Below the pieces are notes generated by a model. That model was not told where the DNA came from and made no database searches. It was given only the letters and a program-made list of their open reading frames with translations. This document shows positions 25,107 through 34,022 of a DNA stretch of 61,664 bases, one piece after another. Numbering within the stretch: position 1 is the stretch's first letter; each line of letters begins with the position of its first letter. This DNA comes from a virus: positions 1-61,664 of the IMG/VR virus record IMGVR_UViG_3300046488_000260; one strand, written 5' to 3'. Made by a program: the position numbers and the translations under genes.

Positions 25107-26621
25107 AATCACGTCATCGGCGCTCGACGATCTTGGCTCTCCCCTTTCAAAAGTGCCAAAAACAATGGTCTTTCTTTTCATGCTGACGCCAACGCCATAA
25201 CCGTGCGGTATCCACATGGGACCATGGTCCCCTTTGAACTCCCCCATATCACCGAAATAGTACTCATATGGTCGGTACGTGTCGAGCGACAGGTAATAGC
25301 CGCTGCCTGGCCTTGCATCATCCCAACGGCCGGCGAACGTCCTAAGGTCCGGGAAATCCATGACGCCATAAGGCCCAAACTTTCCACCAGACAGCTGTCC
25401 GCTGTAACGGGAGATCTGATTCGGAGTGAACCGTTTTGAGATCAGATAGATCTTGTACTGTCCGAGGCCATCCTCGGTGCGCTGGCTTACTTGACCAGCG
25501 TATTCGTCGCCAGAGTTCCACAGTACTATCCCGAGCCTCCCCAAGCCTTCATGACGGCTCTCCGCGGTTAAGACGCGACGTTCTCCCTCGGGAATCTCAA
25601 GTGCCGCCAATCTTTTCGCCAGGATCGTTCGGGCGCGCTGGGCGACCACAGCCGCTTGATCTGCGCACTCAAACGCCTTCTGCGCTGTTGTCCGAGCATC
25701 ACTGAAAACGCGCGCATACTGCGGGGCCTTAGCCTCAAGAGCGTCCGAAATTCTCTGCAAGAGCCGTTCGTCTCCGTTTAGTATCCCTCGCCCTGGGCTT
25801 TGATCGAACGTTGTACCGCCGTGGTTGGTCGGCAATTCCAAGCCCTCGATGAAAGCTCTGGTAAATGCTGCCGCGGCATTAGCGGCGTAGGCTCTCCACG
25901 CAGAGCGCTGACCGCTGCCAGCCGCGGCTTTATTCCCAGGTTCGTCAGAGATCCCTCGGATCATTAGGAACCCAGCTTGGCCCTCGATCTGGGCTAACCT
26001 GGCGCTCGCGCCAGCCCCCAGGCCTTCCATTTCCACAGCGTGGATTTCTGGAAAGGCGGCTTCTACAGCAGAATAGAACGGGTGGCCCGGATCATCGACG
26101 ACCTTGTCAGATGACGCTACGTAACAGTCGACGTGTGCCGTGGACGCCTTTCGGCCCTTTCGGTCAGGACGTTTCTCTTCGATATAACTCCGCCATCCCT
26201 GTTCTTTGCTGGATGCGGTGACTTCCGCGTACGCCAGCAGGCCTCGGTCGCAAACGATATCAAGTTCCGGCCTGCGAACGAACGCCCCGCCCATCAGCTT
26301 GCCGTAGTCGAAACTGTGGATCACATTAGCCACGATGACGTCGCCTCGATGGACTTTCCGCTTCGGGAAGCCGCCCGCGATTCCAACCAAGAGTAGGCAT
26401 CTCGGCCTTGATCGTTCTAGGACTAAAGTCGCGCACGATGCGGTCTTCTCTTGCCCTTTTCCAGATGCACAACACAGTACGGAGTATTTCCCAACCGTCC
26501 CAACTTTGGTCGGCAGCGGGGCGCCCTTGACAGGGGTGGCCTTCGCGATGTGGTTCAACATCGCGTCCCGCTCGCCGGCGGTGGGGGTTAGGATGGCGAT
26601 ATCCACTTGGGGCAGCTTCAC
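25095..26621 (-). CDS. PNP-family nucleosidase fused to MORN-like repeats
   Basis: 508-residue fusion on the strand opposite to the phage genes. Residues 1-265 are a purine nucleoside phosphorylase/nucleosidase (PNP_UDP_1) domain: DIAILTPTAGERDAM, LLLVGIAGGFPKRKVHRGDV, FDYGK, and EIHAVEMEGLGAGASA with MIRGISDEPG, the nucleobase/ribose-binding motifs of MTA/SAH nucleosidases. A helical linker (about 280-345) leads to MORN-like repeats (SGDEYAGQVSQRTEDGLGQY, RYSGQLSGGKFGPYG, FAGRWDD). PNP domains act as nucleotide-depleting effectors in some defence systems such as Detocs, so this may be a suicide or exclusion effector; that is inference. It has its own upstream region and looks like a moron gene. 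Confidence 0.85.
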   Translation of the reverse strand: MKLPQVDIAILTPTAGERDAMLNHIAKATPVKGAPLPTKVGTVGKYSVLCCASGKGQEKTASCATLVLERSRPRCLLLVGIAGGFPKRKVHRGDVIVANVIHSFDYGKLMGGAFVRRPELDIVCDRGLLAYAEVTASSKEQGWRSYIEEKRPDRKGRKASTAHVDCYVASSDKVVDDPGHPFYSAVEAAFPEIHAVEMEGLGAGASARLAQIEGQAGFLMIRGISDEPGNKAAAGSGQRSAWRAYAANAAAAFTRAFIEGLELPTNHGGTTFDQSPGRGILNGDERLLQRISDALEAKAPQYARVFSDARTTAQKAFECADQAAVVAQRARTILAKRLAALEIPEGERRVLTAESRHEGLGRLGIVLWNSGDEYAGQVSQRTEDGLGQYKIYLISKRFTPNQISRYSGQLSGGKFGPYGVMDFPDLRTFAGRWDDARPGSGYYLSLDTYRPYEYYFGDMGEFKGDHGPMWIPHGYGVGVSMKRKTIVFGTFERGEPRSSSADDVILIS

Positions 26622-26779
26622 TTAAACCTCGCTTTGAAACTTGCAGTTGTGGTCGATCCTGATTTTGCCTCGACACATGATTGTACCGAAGCACTTGTCC
26701 TCGTTGCGGCTTGCGATGGCGCAGGTTCGATCAAGTTTTGCGCGAGGGACTCTGGCAAAAGAACCTGATTTGGTTATTG

Positions 26780-26809
26780 TTTACACTTTTCCGGCGCCTT
26801 GCGTATATT
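26780..26809 (+). promoter_or_regulatory. Putative promoter for the 27 kb gene group
   Basis: TTTACA at 26780-26785 and TATATT at 26804-26809 with an 18-bp spacer form a fair sigma70-type promoter inside an AT-rich island between the PNP-MORN gene and the plus-strand genes. The first gene downstream starts at about 26963, leaving a leader of roughly 150 nt. Confidence 0.45.
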
Positions 26810-26962
26810 TATAGTGAAGTTCGTTGTTCGATAGGCAAGCGCAAAGCGCCCCCCTCCGAAATCTCCATCCCCATTCGCTCTCAGAGCGACGTACCGGCGG
26901 GCCGGGCGCAAAAATAGTCCGACATCCCCGCAGCGCAACCATTGTGCCCAAGTGTCCAAGCC

Positions 26963-27322
26963 ATGAGAATTCCTGTATTTGCAGGCCCCCGGATCATCGA
27001 GATGTGTGATCACATCAGCGTGCGCCGGTATATCGGAGCGCCGAATGCCGAACTTGTGCGCAAGCGCAAGACCGGTCAAATCGTCCAGGTCAATCTGGAG
27101 CCGCACGGCGATGATTCGCTCCTTCCATCTCGGCATGATGATGCCGGCCCTACGTATCGCGAACAGCTCGGGCCGCACCCACTGGTGGTAGTCAAGCGGC
27201 TGAATCCAGCAACGGGCCAGCTGGTCCGATGGTCGGATCGCGACAAATTCAATCCGCGCCGGTTCAATCCAGATGCAATTCCGGCCCCAGTTATCCCCAC
27301 GCGCAGGGTGAACTTTCGATGA
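26963..27322 (+). CDS. Hypothetical phage protein
   Basis: 119-residue protein. ATG 26963 is preferred to 26942 because the segment MRIPVFAGPRIIEM reads as a natural N-terminus. The body has ISVRRYIGAPNAELVRKRKT and HPLVVVKRLNPATGQLVRW and is basic, with no recognisable domain. Codon bias is clearly phage-like. It is the first gene after the predicted promoter and its stop overlaps a small downstream frame (ATGA). Confidence 0.6.
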   Translation: MRIPVFAGPRIIEMCDHISVRRYIGAPNAELVRKRKTGQIVQVNLEPHGDDSLLPSRHDDAGPTYREQLGPHPLVVVKRLNPATGQLVRWSDRDKFNPRRFNPDAIPAPVIPTRRVNFR

Positions 27323-27504
27323 CGCGCAAAGGCAGCACCGGTGGCAGGCACATCACGATGGAACGCGGGCTGAGACCTGGATGGTGCGGCTGGCCTTTTC
27401 GTCGGGAGCTTCGTGAATTGGCCGCCAGGTGCTTGGCTGGGCAGCGCCGGACGTCGGCACCAGCCATCCCATCCCCGAGTGAGGCCAAGCCATGCCAGGC
27501 GTAA
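27319..27504 (+). CDS. Small hypothetical protein
   Basis: 61-residue basic frame beginning with an ATGA overlap at the end of the previous gene and running 13 nt into the next. It contains RGLRPGWCGWPFRRELREL and little else. The coupling on both sides supports translation, but the codon bias is mixed and no family is recognised. Confidence 0.42.
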   Translation: MTRKGSTGGRHITMERGLRPGWCGWPFRRELRELAARCLAGQRRTSAPAIPSPSEAKPCQA

Positions 27505-27764
27505 TCACACCGGAGATCCTGGCGGAACGCGTCTGCCGGACGCTTGATATCTCGGTGAAGGACAACGCCGAGAATCTGACGGAGATCCTGCGAACCGCTC
27601 TCAGTGAGACGCGTGAGATGGCAATCGGAGCGGCAAAGGCTGTCTGCCTGGAGATCGCCGAGGATGAAGCCGAGCGATGCCGCAGCGTTGGGGCGACTGT
27701 CGCGCAGCAGACGGCACTCACCATCGCTGCACGTATCCGAAAGCGGCACATCGACGTGGGGTGA
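27492..27764 (+). CDS. Hypothetical helical phage protein
   Basis: 90-residue, mostly helical, acidic-basic protein (ILAERVCRTLDISVKDNAEN, ETREMAIGAAKAVCLEIAED, then AARIRKRHIDVG). Strong GC3 bias and a typical start (CCATGCCAGG) support it as real. No domain is recognised; a small coiled-coil or DNA-binding protein is possible. It lies between the small frame at 27319 and the HNH gene. Confidence 0.6.
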   Translation: MPGVITPEILAERVCRTLDISVKDNAENLTEILRTALSETREMAIGAAKAVCLEIAEDEAERCRSVGATVAQQTALTIAARIRKRHIDVG

Positions 27765-27940
27765 TAGCGGGCAGGGGGCGGCTGGGCACGCCCGAGGCGG
27801 CGGGTGGGTCACACAGGCAACCGGGAGCCGCAGGACGCAACACGGGCGCCGGGGGCGCGAACGGGTGGCTAAACACTGCCGCGCCGGCACTGCCCCAGGA
27901 TCGCAGGACCGCGCTCTGAAATCGCAGGATCACCAAGCGC

Positions 27941-28858
27941 ATGCCTACCTGTAGACACTGTAAATCAACGGGATCCTCCGTCACGTGGGGCCGGTATGCA
28001 CCGACCAAACAAAATCCAGCCGGGAGACTCCACATGTTGTGTCCTGCCTGTGACGAGGTGGAACTCCGACGTCAATCCGCGATCGCGCAAGCCCATGCCA
28101 GAGGCTACGCGAGCGTTGCGAACACACCCGAATACAAACGGATGCAGCACGAACGCGATGCCACCCAGCAGGGACGAACATTGCGCGCCTACGTCTCGAA
28201 GGCTGAACGGGAACGCCACGCATTGTTCTTGCGGGCCGATCGCGAAGCACACCGAGTTCGGCGGCGCTACTTCCGCGCGGTGCTACTGGGATGGAATCGG
28301 ATGGTCTTGACGAGCACTAACGTTGTGGAGGAGAACCGCAAGAGAGACGCGGCGAAGAGCCGGGAATACTACCATCAGAACCTTCAGCAATCGCGCCGTA
28401 AGACAGCGATGTACAAGGCGGCCCACCCGGAATGGGCCATTCAACACCAGGAGATGCGGACGGACCGCATCAAAGCGATGGACGATGGCACGCTGACGGT
28501 GCCAGTAATTAGACAGTTGAAGGCGCTGGCGCAACGCTGTGCTTACTGCGACGGTACATTTGTCGGTGCTGGAGACAAGCAGACGGACCACATGGTCGCG
28601 CTTTGTCACGGTGGTGAGCACAGCAGGCGAAACGTCGTGATCGTTTGCCGAAGATGCAACGGCCGGAAGGCCCGCTTGACCTACGCCCAGTGGCTAGACC
28701 GTGTTGATCCGCAGCACTTGGAGCGGGCGGTAGCGCTGTTCCAAGAGCGTTACGGGCTTGGCGTCCCGGCACCCCAGGGCGACGCGGTTGACTCATTTGT
28801 CGGACTGGTAGCAGCCAACGCGACGCGGGCGCCCCTCTTGCCAATGTGGGGCGTGTGA
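27941..28858 (+). CDS. HNH endonuclease with N-terminal zinc ribbon
   Basis: 305-residue protein. The N-terminus has two CxxC pairs (CRHCKSTGSS and LCPACDE) forming a zinc ribbon. A long charged helical linker (about 40-175) follows. The C-terminal HNH nuclease shows CAYCDGTF, TDHMVALCHGGEHSRRNVVI and VCRRCNGRK, with the DH pair, Asn and CxxC zinc knuckles intact. It is probably a phage-encoded HNH enzyme, either a packaging helper or a homing-type nuclease. It does not interrupt a recognisable gene. The Cys-containing tail after the HNH is short. Confidence 0.87.
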   Translation: MPTCRHCKSTGSSVTWGRYAPTKQNPAGRLHMLCPACDEVELRRQSAIAQAHARGYASVANTPEYKRMQHERDATQQGRTLRAYVSKAERERHALFLRADREAHRVRRRYFRAVLLGWNRMVLTSTNVVEENRKRDAAKSREYYHQNLQQSRRKTAMYKAAHPEWAIQHQEMRTDRIKAMDDGTLTVPVIRQLKALAQRCAYCDGTFVGAGDKQTDHMVALCHGGEHSRRNVVIVCRRCNGRKARLTYAQWLDRVDPQHLERAVALFQERYGLGVPAPQGDAVDSFVGLVAANATRAPLLPMWGV

Positions 28859-29218
28859 CGGCAACCAGGCACCGTGGCACCAAATCGCAGGTACTGGGAA
28901 TCGACTTTTTCTTTGGCGGTGGATTGGCGGCAAACCCACTTCAGTATGACCGACTTTATCAGGTGCGCAGGGTCGGTACGCGATCCGGTACGCACTGCTG
29001 TATCTCATTGACAGCACAGATGAAAGCCGATTCGAGCAAGGTGGTGGAGACCGGCGCTCGTTTGGGTGGATGCCACCCGCCCCACGGCACCGTGGTCGGG
29101 CGAGATGATCCTCGACCGTGACGTTCGCCGCCGGCGGCATGAGACGTTCTTCGCGGTGAGCGGGGCTGAATCGGCTCCGGACGGGCACAGCCGGATCGCG
29201 GAAAGGGCGCGGATGTAG
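28859..29218. other. 360-nt stretch with no confident gene
   Basis: Several short frames occur but none is convincing. One (about 28960-29103) reads RYAIRYALLYLIDSTDES without an ATG, GTG or TTG before it, and its TGA overlaps an ATG at 29104 that opens a 37-residue frame (MILDRDVRRRRHETFFAVSG) ending at 29217. These could be decayed small genes. No hairpin terminator with a U tract is seen. Confidence 0.4.
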
Positions 29219-29449
29219 ATGATCGAGTTCCGGCTGTTATGGAAAGAGAAGATCCCGGGCCTGCTGACGATGCAGACGTTCGCCGGTGTGGTCACCACCG
29301 ACTTCGCGGCGGTCCATGGGGAACTTGTCGCGCGCCACGCCGCGCCAGGATATGGCAGCCTCTTCATTGAGGCGCGTGAGGCGACGGCAGATCTGTGGCC
29401 CGCACCCGGCGAGAGCAGCATTCCTCCCCTCGGCCGCAGTGTTCGCTGA
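29219..29449 (+). CDS. Small hypothetical protein
   Basis: 76-residue protein with good codon bias (MIEFRLLWKEKIPGLLTMQT, then HGELVARHAAPGYGSLFIEA). It is compact, alpha/beta, without cysteines or a membrane segment. No family is recognised. It ends 47 nt before the first ParB-methyltransferase gene and is probably in the same transcript. Confidence 0.55.
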   Translation: MIEFRLLWKEKIPGLLTMQTFAGVVTTDFAAVHGELVARHAAPGYGSLFIEAREATADLWPAPGESSIPPLGRSVR

Positions 29450-29496
29450 AGCTTTCAACGACTCCAGCAGTTTCAGCGCTTGCTGAAAACCTCAGC

Positions 29497-30985
29497 ATGA
29501 TCGACCTCTCCTACCTCCAAATCGAACTCCGGCAGGTGGCCGGCCTGCTGCCGTACGCCCGCAACTCCAGGACGCACTCCGACGAGCAGGTGGCACAGGT
29601 CGCGGCCAGCATTGTGGAGTTCGGGTGGACGAACCCGATTCTCGTAGACGGCGACGGCGGTGTGATCGCGGGCCATGCGCGCCTCCTGGCCGCCCGCAAG
29701 TTGGGGATGGAGGAAGTCCCCGTCATTGCCCTGGCGCACCTGACGCCGACCCAACGGCGCGCATTGGTGATTGCGGACAACAAGTTGGCGCTCAATGCGG
29801 GGTGGGATGAGCAGACGCTGCGCGGGGAAATGGTGTCTCTCCAGGAAAATGGCTTCCACCTGGACGTAGTTGGTTTCTCCGACGCGGAATTGGCCACATT
29901 GCTGGAGGGCCCAGCGGCGACACAACCAGAAGGCAGCGTCGAAGAAGAGGAAGTGCCCGAGGCGCCCGCCGAGCCCGTCACCCGTGCCGGCGATATTTGG
30001 GTGATCGGGAAGCACCGGTTGATCTGCGGGGATTGCCGGGACCAGGCTACCGTCCGGACACTGATGGCCGGCGCCATGGCGAACATGGCGATCACGTCGC
30101 CGCCGTACGCCACGCAGCGCGAGTACGATCCATCCAGCGGGTTCAAGCCCGTGCCGCCCGAGGAGTACGTGGAGTGGTTCCGTGCGGTGGCCGCCGGCGT
30201 CGAGGCGGTGCTGGCGCCGGACGCTTCCTACTTTCTGAATATCAAAGCTCACGCCGACGAGGGCGAGCGGAATTTGTACGTGATGGATTTGGTAATCGCC
30301 CACCGGCGCCAGTGGGGCTGGCGGTTCGTGGATGAGTTTTGCTGGCGGAAGACCGACAACGGCGTGCCGGGGGGGATGGGGCAACAGGTTTAAGAATGCG
30401 TTCGAACCGGTCTTCCACCTAAGCCGCCAACAGCAGATCAAATTCCGCCCGCAGGCGGTCTCGCACGAGTCGAAGGACTGTTTCGATTACTCCCCGAACA
30501 ATCCGAAATCGAATTCCGGCAGCGGACTGCTGGGGACCGGCGCGCGCGGCGCGGCCGCGGACGGCGGGAAGAATCAGGATGGGTGGCAACGCAGCAGGAA
30601 CAGCCTCTCCGACGATTCGGAGGGCCGTCACGCCGGCCTCGCGCGGCCGTCAAACGTTATCGAACTGAAGTCGGAGAGCAGCCAGGGATCGCACTCCGCA
30701 CCATTTCCGCGGGCGCTGGTAGAGTTTTTCGTCAAGGCATTCTCCGATGCAGGCGACGTGGTCTTCGATCCCTTCATGGGAAGCGGGACGACGATGGCCG
30801 CCGCGCATGTGCTGGGTCGGAGCGGTTACGGCTGCGAGATCTCGCCGGCGTACTGCGACGTGATTGTGCGCCGCATGGCGAACCTCGGCATCGACGTGGT
30901 GCTGGAGTCAGGCGGCGATTCGTTCGCGGACGTGGCCGCGCAGCGCGGCGTCGATCCGGATCCGGCATCGAGCCCGAGCAGATAA
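29497..30985 (+). pseudogene. ParB-domain DNA methyltransferase, frameshifted in a G7 tract
   Basis: The gene reads as one methyltransferase only if one G is removed. Frame 1 (29497-30393) carries a ParB/sulfiredoxin-like domain (YARNSRTHSDEQVAQVAASI, VIAGHARLLAARKL) and motif IV SPPY within ITSPPYATQREYD, then stops at TAA shortly after a run of seven G (30369-30375). Frame 2 continues with RFKNAFEPVFHLSR and motif I DPFMGSGTTMAAAHVLG to 30985. With six G the codons would give GVPGGWGNRFKN. The intact paralogue lies at 31911. Either the gene is decayed, phase-variable through the G tract, or the base is a sequence error. It would protect the phage genome by N6-A or N4-C methylation. Confidence 0.85.
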
Positions 30986-31027
30986 GCTTCCCCACCAGAT
31001 TTTCATTTCACAGCAAGGAGATAAACA

Positions 31028-31588
31028 ATGTCAGACGTAGCCACTCCGAACCAGGGCGAACGCGAGTTCGAAACCGGGACGGACGAGTCTTTCAAGAACG
31101 CCAACGCCACCGGCGGCGCCACCCACAACGAGAATCAGCGGGTGACGTACGCCAACATCAAGCGGACCTACGACGTGTACCAGGATCTGGACATCCAGGC
31201 CGCGCGCCAGGCGGAGATCGAGCAGACCCGACTGAACCAGATCGCGTCGCAGGCACTGCAGAACGCGGTCGAGACCGCCAACATGGTTGGCAAGCAGGCC
31301 ATCCGGCACGCCGATGTCGCCGACGCTCTGTGGACCGACGAGCTCAATCCGGTGACTCGCGGTGCCGGATCCAACATCACCGCCGGCGCCGTTCCGGCCA
31401 ACCGAGCGATCGACGTGGCCGCCGCTGGCGCGGGCGTGTCGGCGGAAGCGGTGGCTGCCGCCGTTGCCAAACAGGTGGATGCGTCAGTCACGCCGGTGAT
31501 TGCCGCCCTCCAGCAGATCGTCCAGGCGCTTGCCACAGCGACCACGGCGATCGGCAACGTCGTCAACCAGGCGCAGCCGAAAGCGTAA
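31028..31588 (+). CDS. Hypothetical phage protein, Ala-rich helical
   Basis: 186-residue protein with a clear ribosome site (AAGGAG, seven bases before ATG 31028). It is helical throughout, with NENQRVTYANIKRTYDVYQD and a heptad-like middle (ARQAEIEQTRLNQIASQALQ), then an Ala/Val-rich C-terminal half. It could be a coiled-coil structural or scaffold-type protein, but no family is recognised. It sits between the two methyltransferase paralogues. Confidence 0.62.
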   Translation: MSDVATPNQGEREFETGTDESFKNANATGGATHNENQRVTYANIKRTYDVYQDLDIQAARQAEIEQTRLNQIASQALQNAVETANMVGKQAIRHADVADALWTDELNPVTRGAGSNITAGAVPANRAIDVAAAGAGVSAEAVAAAVAKQVDASVTPVIAALQQIVQALATATTAIGNVVNQAQPKA

Positions 31589-31646
31589 ACCTCAAACCGG
31601 GGCGGCGGCTGGCCACCGCTCCACTACCAGAGAAAGGATCATCAAC

Positions 31647-31904
31647 ATGAAGTGGCTCTCGTTGTTACTCGCGTATTTGCCCGTGGTGCTACAGACCGTC
31701 ACCTCCGTGGAGGCGTCGATCGCCAATGTTCCTGGCACTTCCAAGAAGCAAGTGGCGATGGACATCATCACTACCGTTGCAGGCGCCGGAGAGAAACTCC
31801 CCGAGGCGCACGTCCAGCAGATCAGCGGTCTGGTCGACGTCGTGGTTGGGACGCTCAACAAGTCGGGGGTTTTCGCCACATCCCCCGCGAAGGCGACCGC
31901 ATAA
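31647..31904 (+). CDS. Small protein with hydrophobic N-terminus (possible holin)
   Basis: 85-residue protein starting at ATG 31647 after AGAAAGGAT. Residues 2-20 (KWLSLLLAYLPVVLQTVTS) form one hydrophobic segment, followed by a helical soluble part (KKQVAMDIITTVAGAGEKLP). One predicted membrane segment and small size would allow a holin or membrane-anchored function; nothing else supports lysis here. It is the only such protein near the methyltransferases. Confidence 0.55.
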   Translation: MKWLSLLLAYLPVVLQTVTSVEASIANVPGTSKKQVAMDIITTVAGAGEKLPEAHVQQISGLVDVVVGTLNKSGVFATSPAKATA

Positions 31905-31910
31905 GGCCCC

Positions 31911-33170
31911 ATGACAAACCTGCAGGTGGTGATGTGGTCGGTCGAGAAGCTGATTCCATACGCCAGGAATTCGCGCACGCACTCCGACGAGCAGGTGGCG
32001 CAAGTCGCCGCCAGCATCGTGGAATTCGGCTGGACGAATCCGATCCTCATCGGCGCCGACGGTGTGATCATCGCCGGCCACGCCCGCCTGCTGGCCGCCC
32101 GCAAGTTGAAGATGATCGAGGTGCCGGTCATTGTTCTCAGCGATCTGAGCGAAGCGAAACGGCGCGCCCTGGTAATTGCCGACAACCAGATTGCGCTCAA
32201 CGCAGGCTGGAACGCGGAGATGCTGCGAGTTGAGTTGCAGGACCTGGAGGTCAACGGTTTCAACCTCGAGCTGATCGGGTTCTCGGCAGAGGAACTGGAT
32301 ACGATCTTGGCGGGCGGTGAAGAGACCTGCGAGGGTCTGACCGACGAAGATGCGGTGCCGGAGGCGCCGGAGGCCGCGGTCACCGTTCCCGGCGATGTGT
32401 GGATCATGGGTGAGCACAGGCTCATCTGTGGCGATTCGACGCAGTTGGATGTGGTTGAGAAGGTTCTGGCCGGCGGCCTGGCCGACATGGTCTGGTCAGA
32501 CTTGCCGTATAACGTGAACTACGGCCAAACCATGAAGGACAAACTCCGCGGCACAACGCATCGGAAGATTCTCAACGACAATCTCGGCGAGGGTTTCGAG
32601 CAATTCCTGCGCGATGCCTGCGTCAATATTCTCGCCGTCAACAAAGGGGCGATCTACATCTGCATGTCCTCCTCGGAACTTCATACGCTGGAGAGGGCGT
32701 TCCGGGAGGCGGGAGGCCACTGGTCGACTTTCATCATCTGGGCGAAGAACACTTTCACCATGGGACGGGCCGACTACCAACGGCAATATGAACCCATGCT
32801 CTACGGCTGGAAAGAAGGCACGGCTCACTTCTGGTGCGGCGCACGAGACCAGGGTGACGTATGGTTTATCAAAAAGCCACACGTCAACGACCTCCATCCC
32901 ACGACCAAGCCGGTGGAGTTGATTGAGCGAGCGCTGCACAACTCGTCTAAGACGCGCGATACGGTGCTCGATCCGTTCGCCGGCTCAGGCTCGACCTTGA
33001 TCGCTTGCGAGAAGACGGGCCGTCAAGCGCGGCTGCTTGAGTTGGAGCCGCACTACTGCGATGTCATTATCCAACGCTATCTGGAGTACAGCGGCCGGCA
33101 GGCGACTCTGGAAGGCGACGGCCGGACATTCCACGAAATCACGGAGAGCAGAAAAGGTGCTGCCGCGTGA
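31911..33170 (+). CDS. ParB-domain DNA methyltransferase (intact paralogue)
   Basis: 419-residue enzyme. Residues 10-120 form a ParB N-domain (YARNSRTHSDEQVAQVAASI then VIIAGHARLLAARKL) nearly identical to that of the frameshifted gene upstream. The methyltransferase follows: motif IV DLPYNVNYG near residue 200, HFWCGARDQGDVW, LHPTTKPVELIERAL and motif I DPFAGSGSTLIACE near 360. The order is that of N4-cytosine/N6-adenine phage enzymes. It probably marks phage DNA against host restriction. Its end overlaps the next gene by 4 nt if the GTG start is used. Confidence 0.92.
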   Translation: MTNLQVVMWSVEKLIPYARNSRTHSDEQVAQVAASIVEFGWTNPILIGADGVIIAGHARLLAARKLKMIEVPVIVLSDLSEAKRRALVIADNQIALNAGWNAEMLRVELQDLEVNGFNLELIGFSAEELDTILAGGEETCEGLTDEDAVPEAPEAAVTVPGDVWIMGEHRLICGDSTQLDVVEKVLAGGLADMVWSDLPYNVNYGQTMKDKLRGTTHRKILNDNLGEGFEQFLRDACVNILAVNKGAIYICMSSSELHTLERAFREAGGHWSTFIIWAKNTFTMGRADYQRQYEPMLYGWKEGTAHFWCGARDQGDVWFIKKPHVNDLHPTTKPVELIERALHNSSKTRDTVLDPFAGSGSTLIACEKTGRQARLLELEPHYCDVIIQRYLEYSGRQATLEGDGRTFHEITESRKGAAA

Positions 33171-33703
33171 ACATGGACCGTCTGTCCGATCTTGAACTCG
33201 GCAAAGCTGCCGAGCACTTGGTCGTGTCCGATCTGATTCTGTCGGGGTATCGGGCGTATCTGACCGAGCAAGGACTTCCCTATGACGTCGTAGTTGATGA
33301 TGGGGAAACGTTGTACCGGGTTCAGGTGAAGGCGAGCCGTTGTGCAAAGAGAATGCCACAACGAGCATGTAATACCCCAGGCTATTTGTACAACGTACGG
33401 CGAGCAGGCAAGGGCGGCAGACGTCTCTATGCGGACGATGAATTCGACATCGTTGCACTGGTTGCCATGGACTTGCGCATCGTTGCATATCTGCCGTTCA
33501 AAGGGCGGGTACTTCAAACGATCTACTTGCGTCCTCCGGGACACCAGGGCTCCGCACGTACGGAGCGAACACGCACCATAGACCAGTTCCCGATTGAAAC
33601 AACGTTGGCCGTTCTTACTGGTAAGCGCCCAACATTGTCTCCCAAACCCGAGGACCTTCATGTAGTGCCCCTTGATCAAGGCCGGCTTTTCGAGATCGCA
33701 TGA
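33167..33703 (+). CDS. PD-(D/E)XK endonuclease family protein
   Basis: 178-residue protein with the PDDEXK fold of the group I intron-associated endonuclease family: LGKAAEHLVVSDLILSGYRA, GLPYDVVVDDGETLYRVQVK (D and Q-V-K of the catalytic centre). The middle GYLYNVRRAGKGGRR and the end (PPGHQGSARTERTRTI) are less conserved. GTG 33167 overlaps the methyltransferase stop; ATG 33173 is an alternative start. The enzyme may be a free-standing phage nuclease or a resolvase. It is followed by a hairpin at 33711. Confidence 0.75.
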   Translation: MNMDRLSDLELGKAAEHLVVSDLILSGYRAYLTEQGLPYDVVVDDGETLYRVQVKASRCAKRMPQRACNTPGYLYNVRRAGKGGRRLYADDEFDIVALVAMDLRIVAYLPFKGRVLQTIYLRPPGHQGSARTERTRTIDQFPIETTLAVLTGKRPTLSPKPEDLHVVPLDQGRLFEIA

Positions 33704-33710
33704 TTCGCTC

Positions 33711-33740
33711 TGCCCCGGTGCGATTCCGGTGACCGGGGCA
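33711..33740 (+). terminator. Strong hairpin after the endonuclease gene
   Basis: Perfect 9-bp stem TGCCCCGGT (33711-33719) and ACCGGGGCA (33732-33740) with a 12-nt loop, eight bases after the stop codon. No U tract follows, so it may be a weak terminator or an RNA-stability element. Confidence 0.45.
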
Positions 33741-33785
33741 ATCCCTGGTTCGTGAAATGACCCTGGCGAGGATCAACCCGGCTGG

Positions 33786-34022
33786 GTGGCCAGGAGATCC
33801 CGCTTGACAGCGACGGCGGAATCTTCCGTGAAATCGCCGGGGACCACCAATCAACGGCACCTTCAGATCGAACGTTGCCGCCGGGAAATCGCGGCGGTGG
33901 AAAGCGAGTTGCGGGCCGGGAATCCCGACATTCACGGGCTGTGCCTGGCGCTGGTGGACTGGTCCGCCGAACTACGCGCGCTTGAGTTACTTCCATGGAA
34001 AAAGAAATCCTTCAATTCCTGA
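33786..34022 (+). CDS. Small hypothetical phage protein
   Basis: 78-residue helical, charged protein (QIERCRREIAAVESELRAGN then HGLCLALVDWSAELRALELL). GTG 33786 is the first start; TTG 33804 is also possible. It overlaps the next gene by 28 nt, so both are probably made together. No domain recognised; a small coiled-coil partner of the membrane protein that follows would fit. Confidence 0.55.
   Translation: MARRSRLTATAESSVKSPGTTNQRHLQIERCRREIAAVESELRAGNPDIHGLCLALVDWSAELRALELLPWKKKSFNS

Noticed and set aside
26774-27178. 134-codon minus-strand gene
   Set aside because: It covers the predicted promoter and lies opposite a better plus-strand gene; codon bias is poor.
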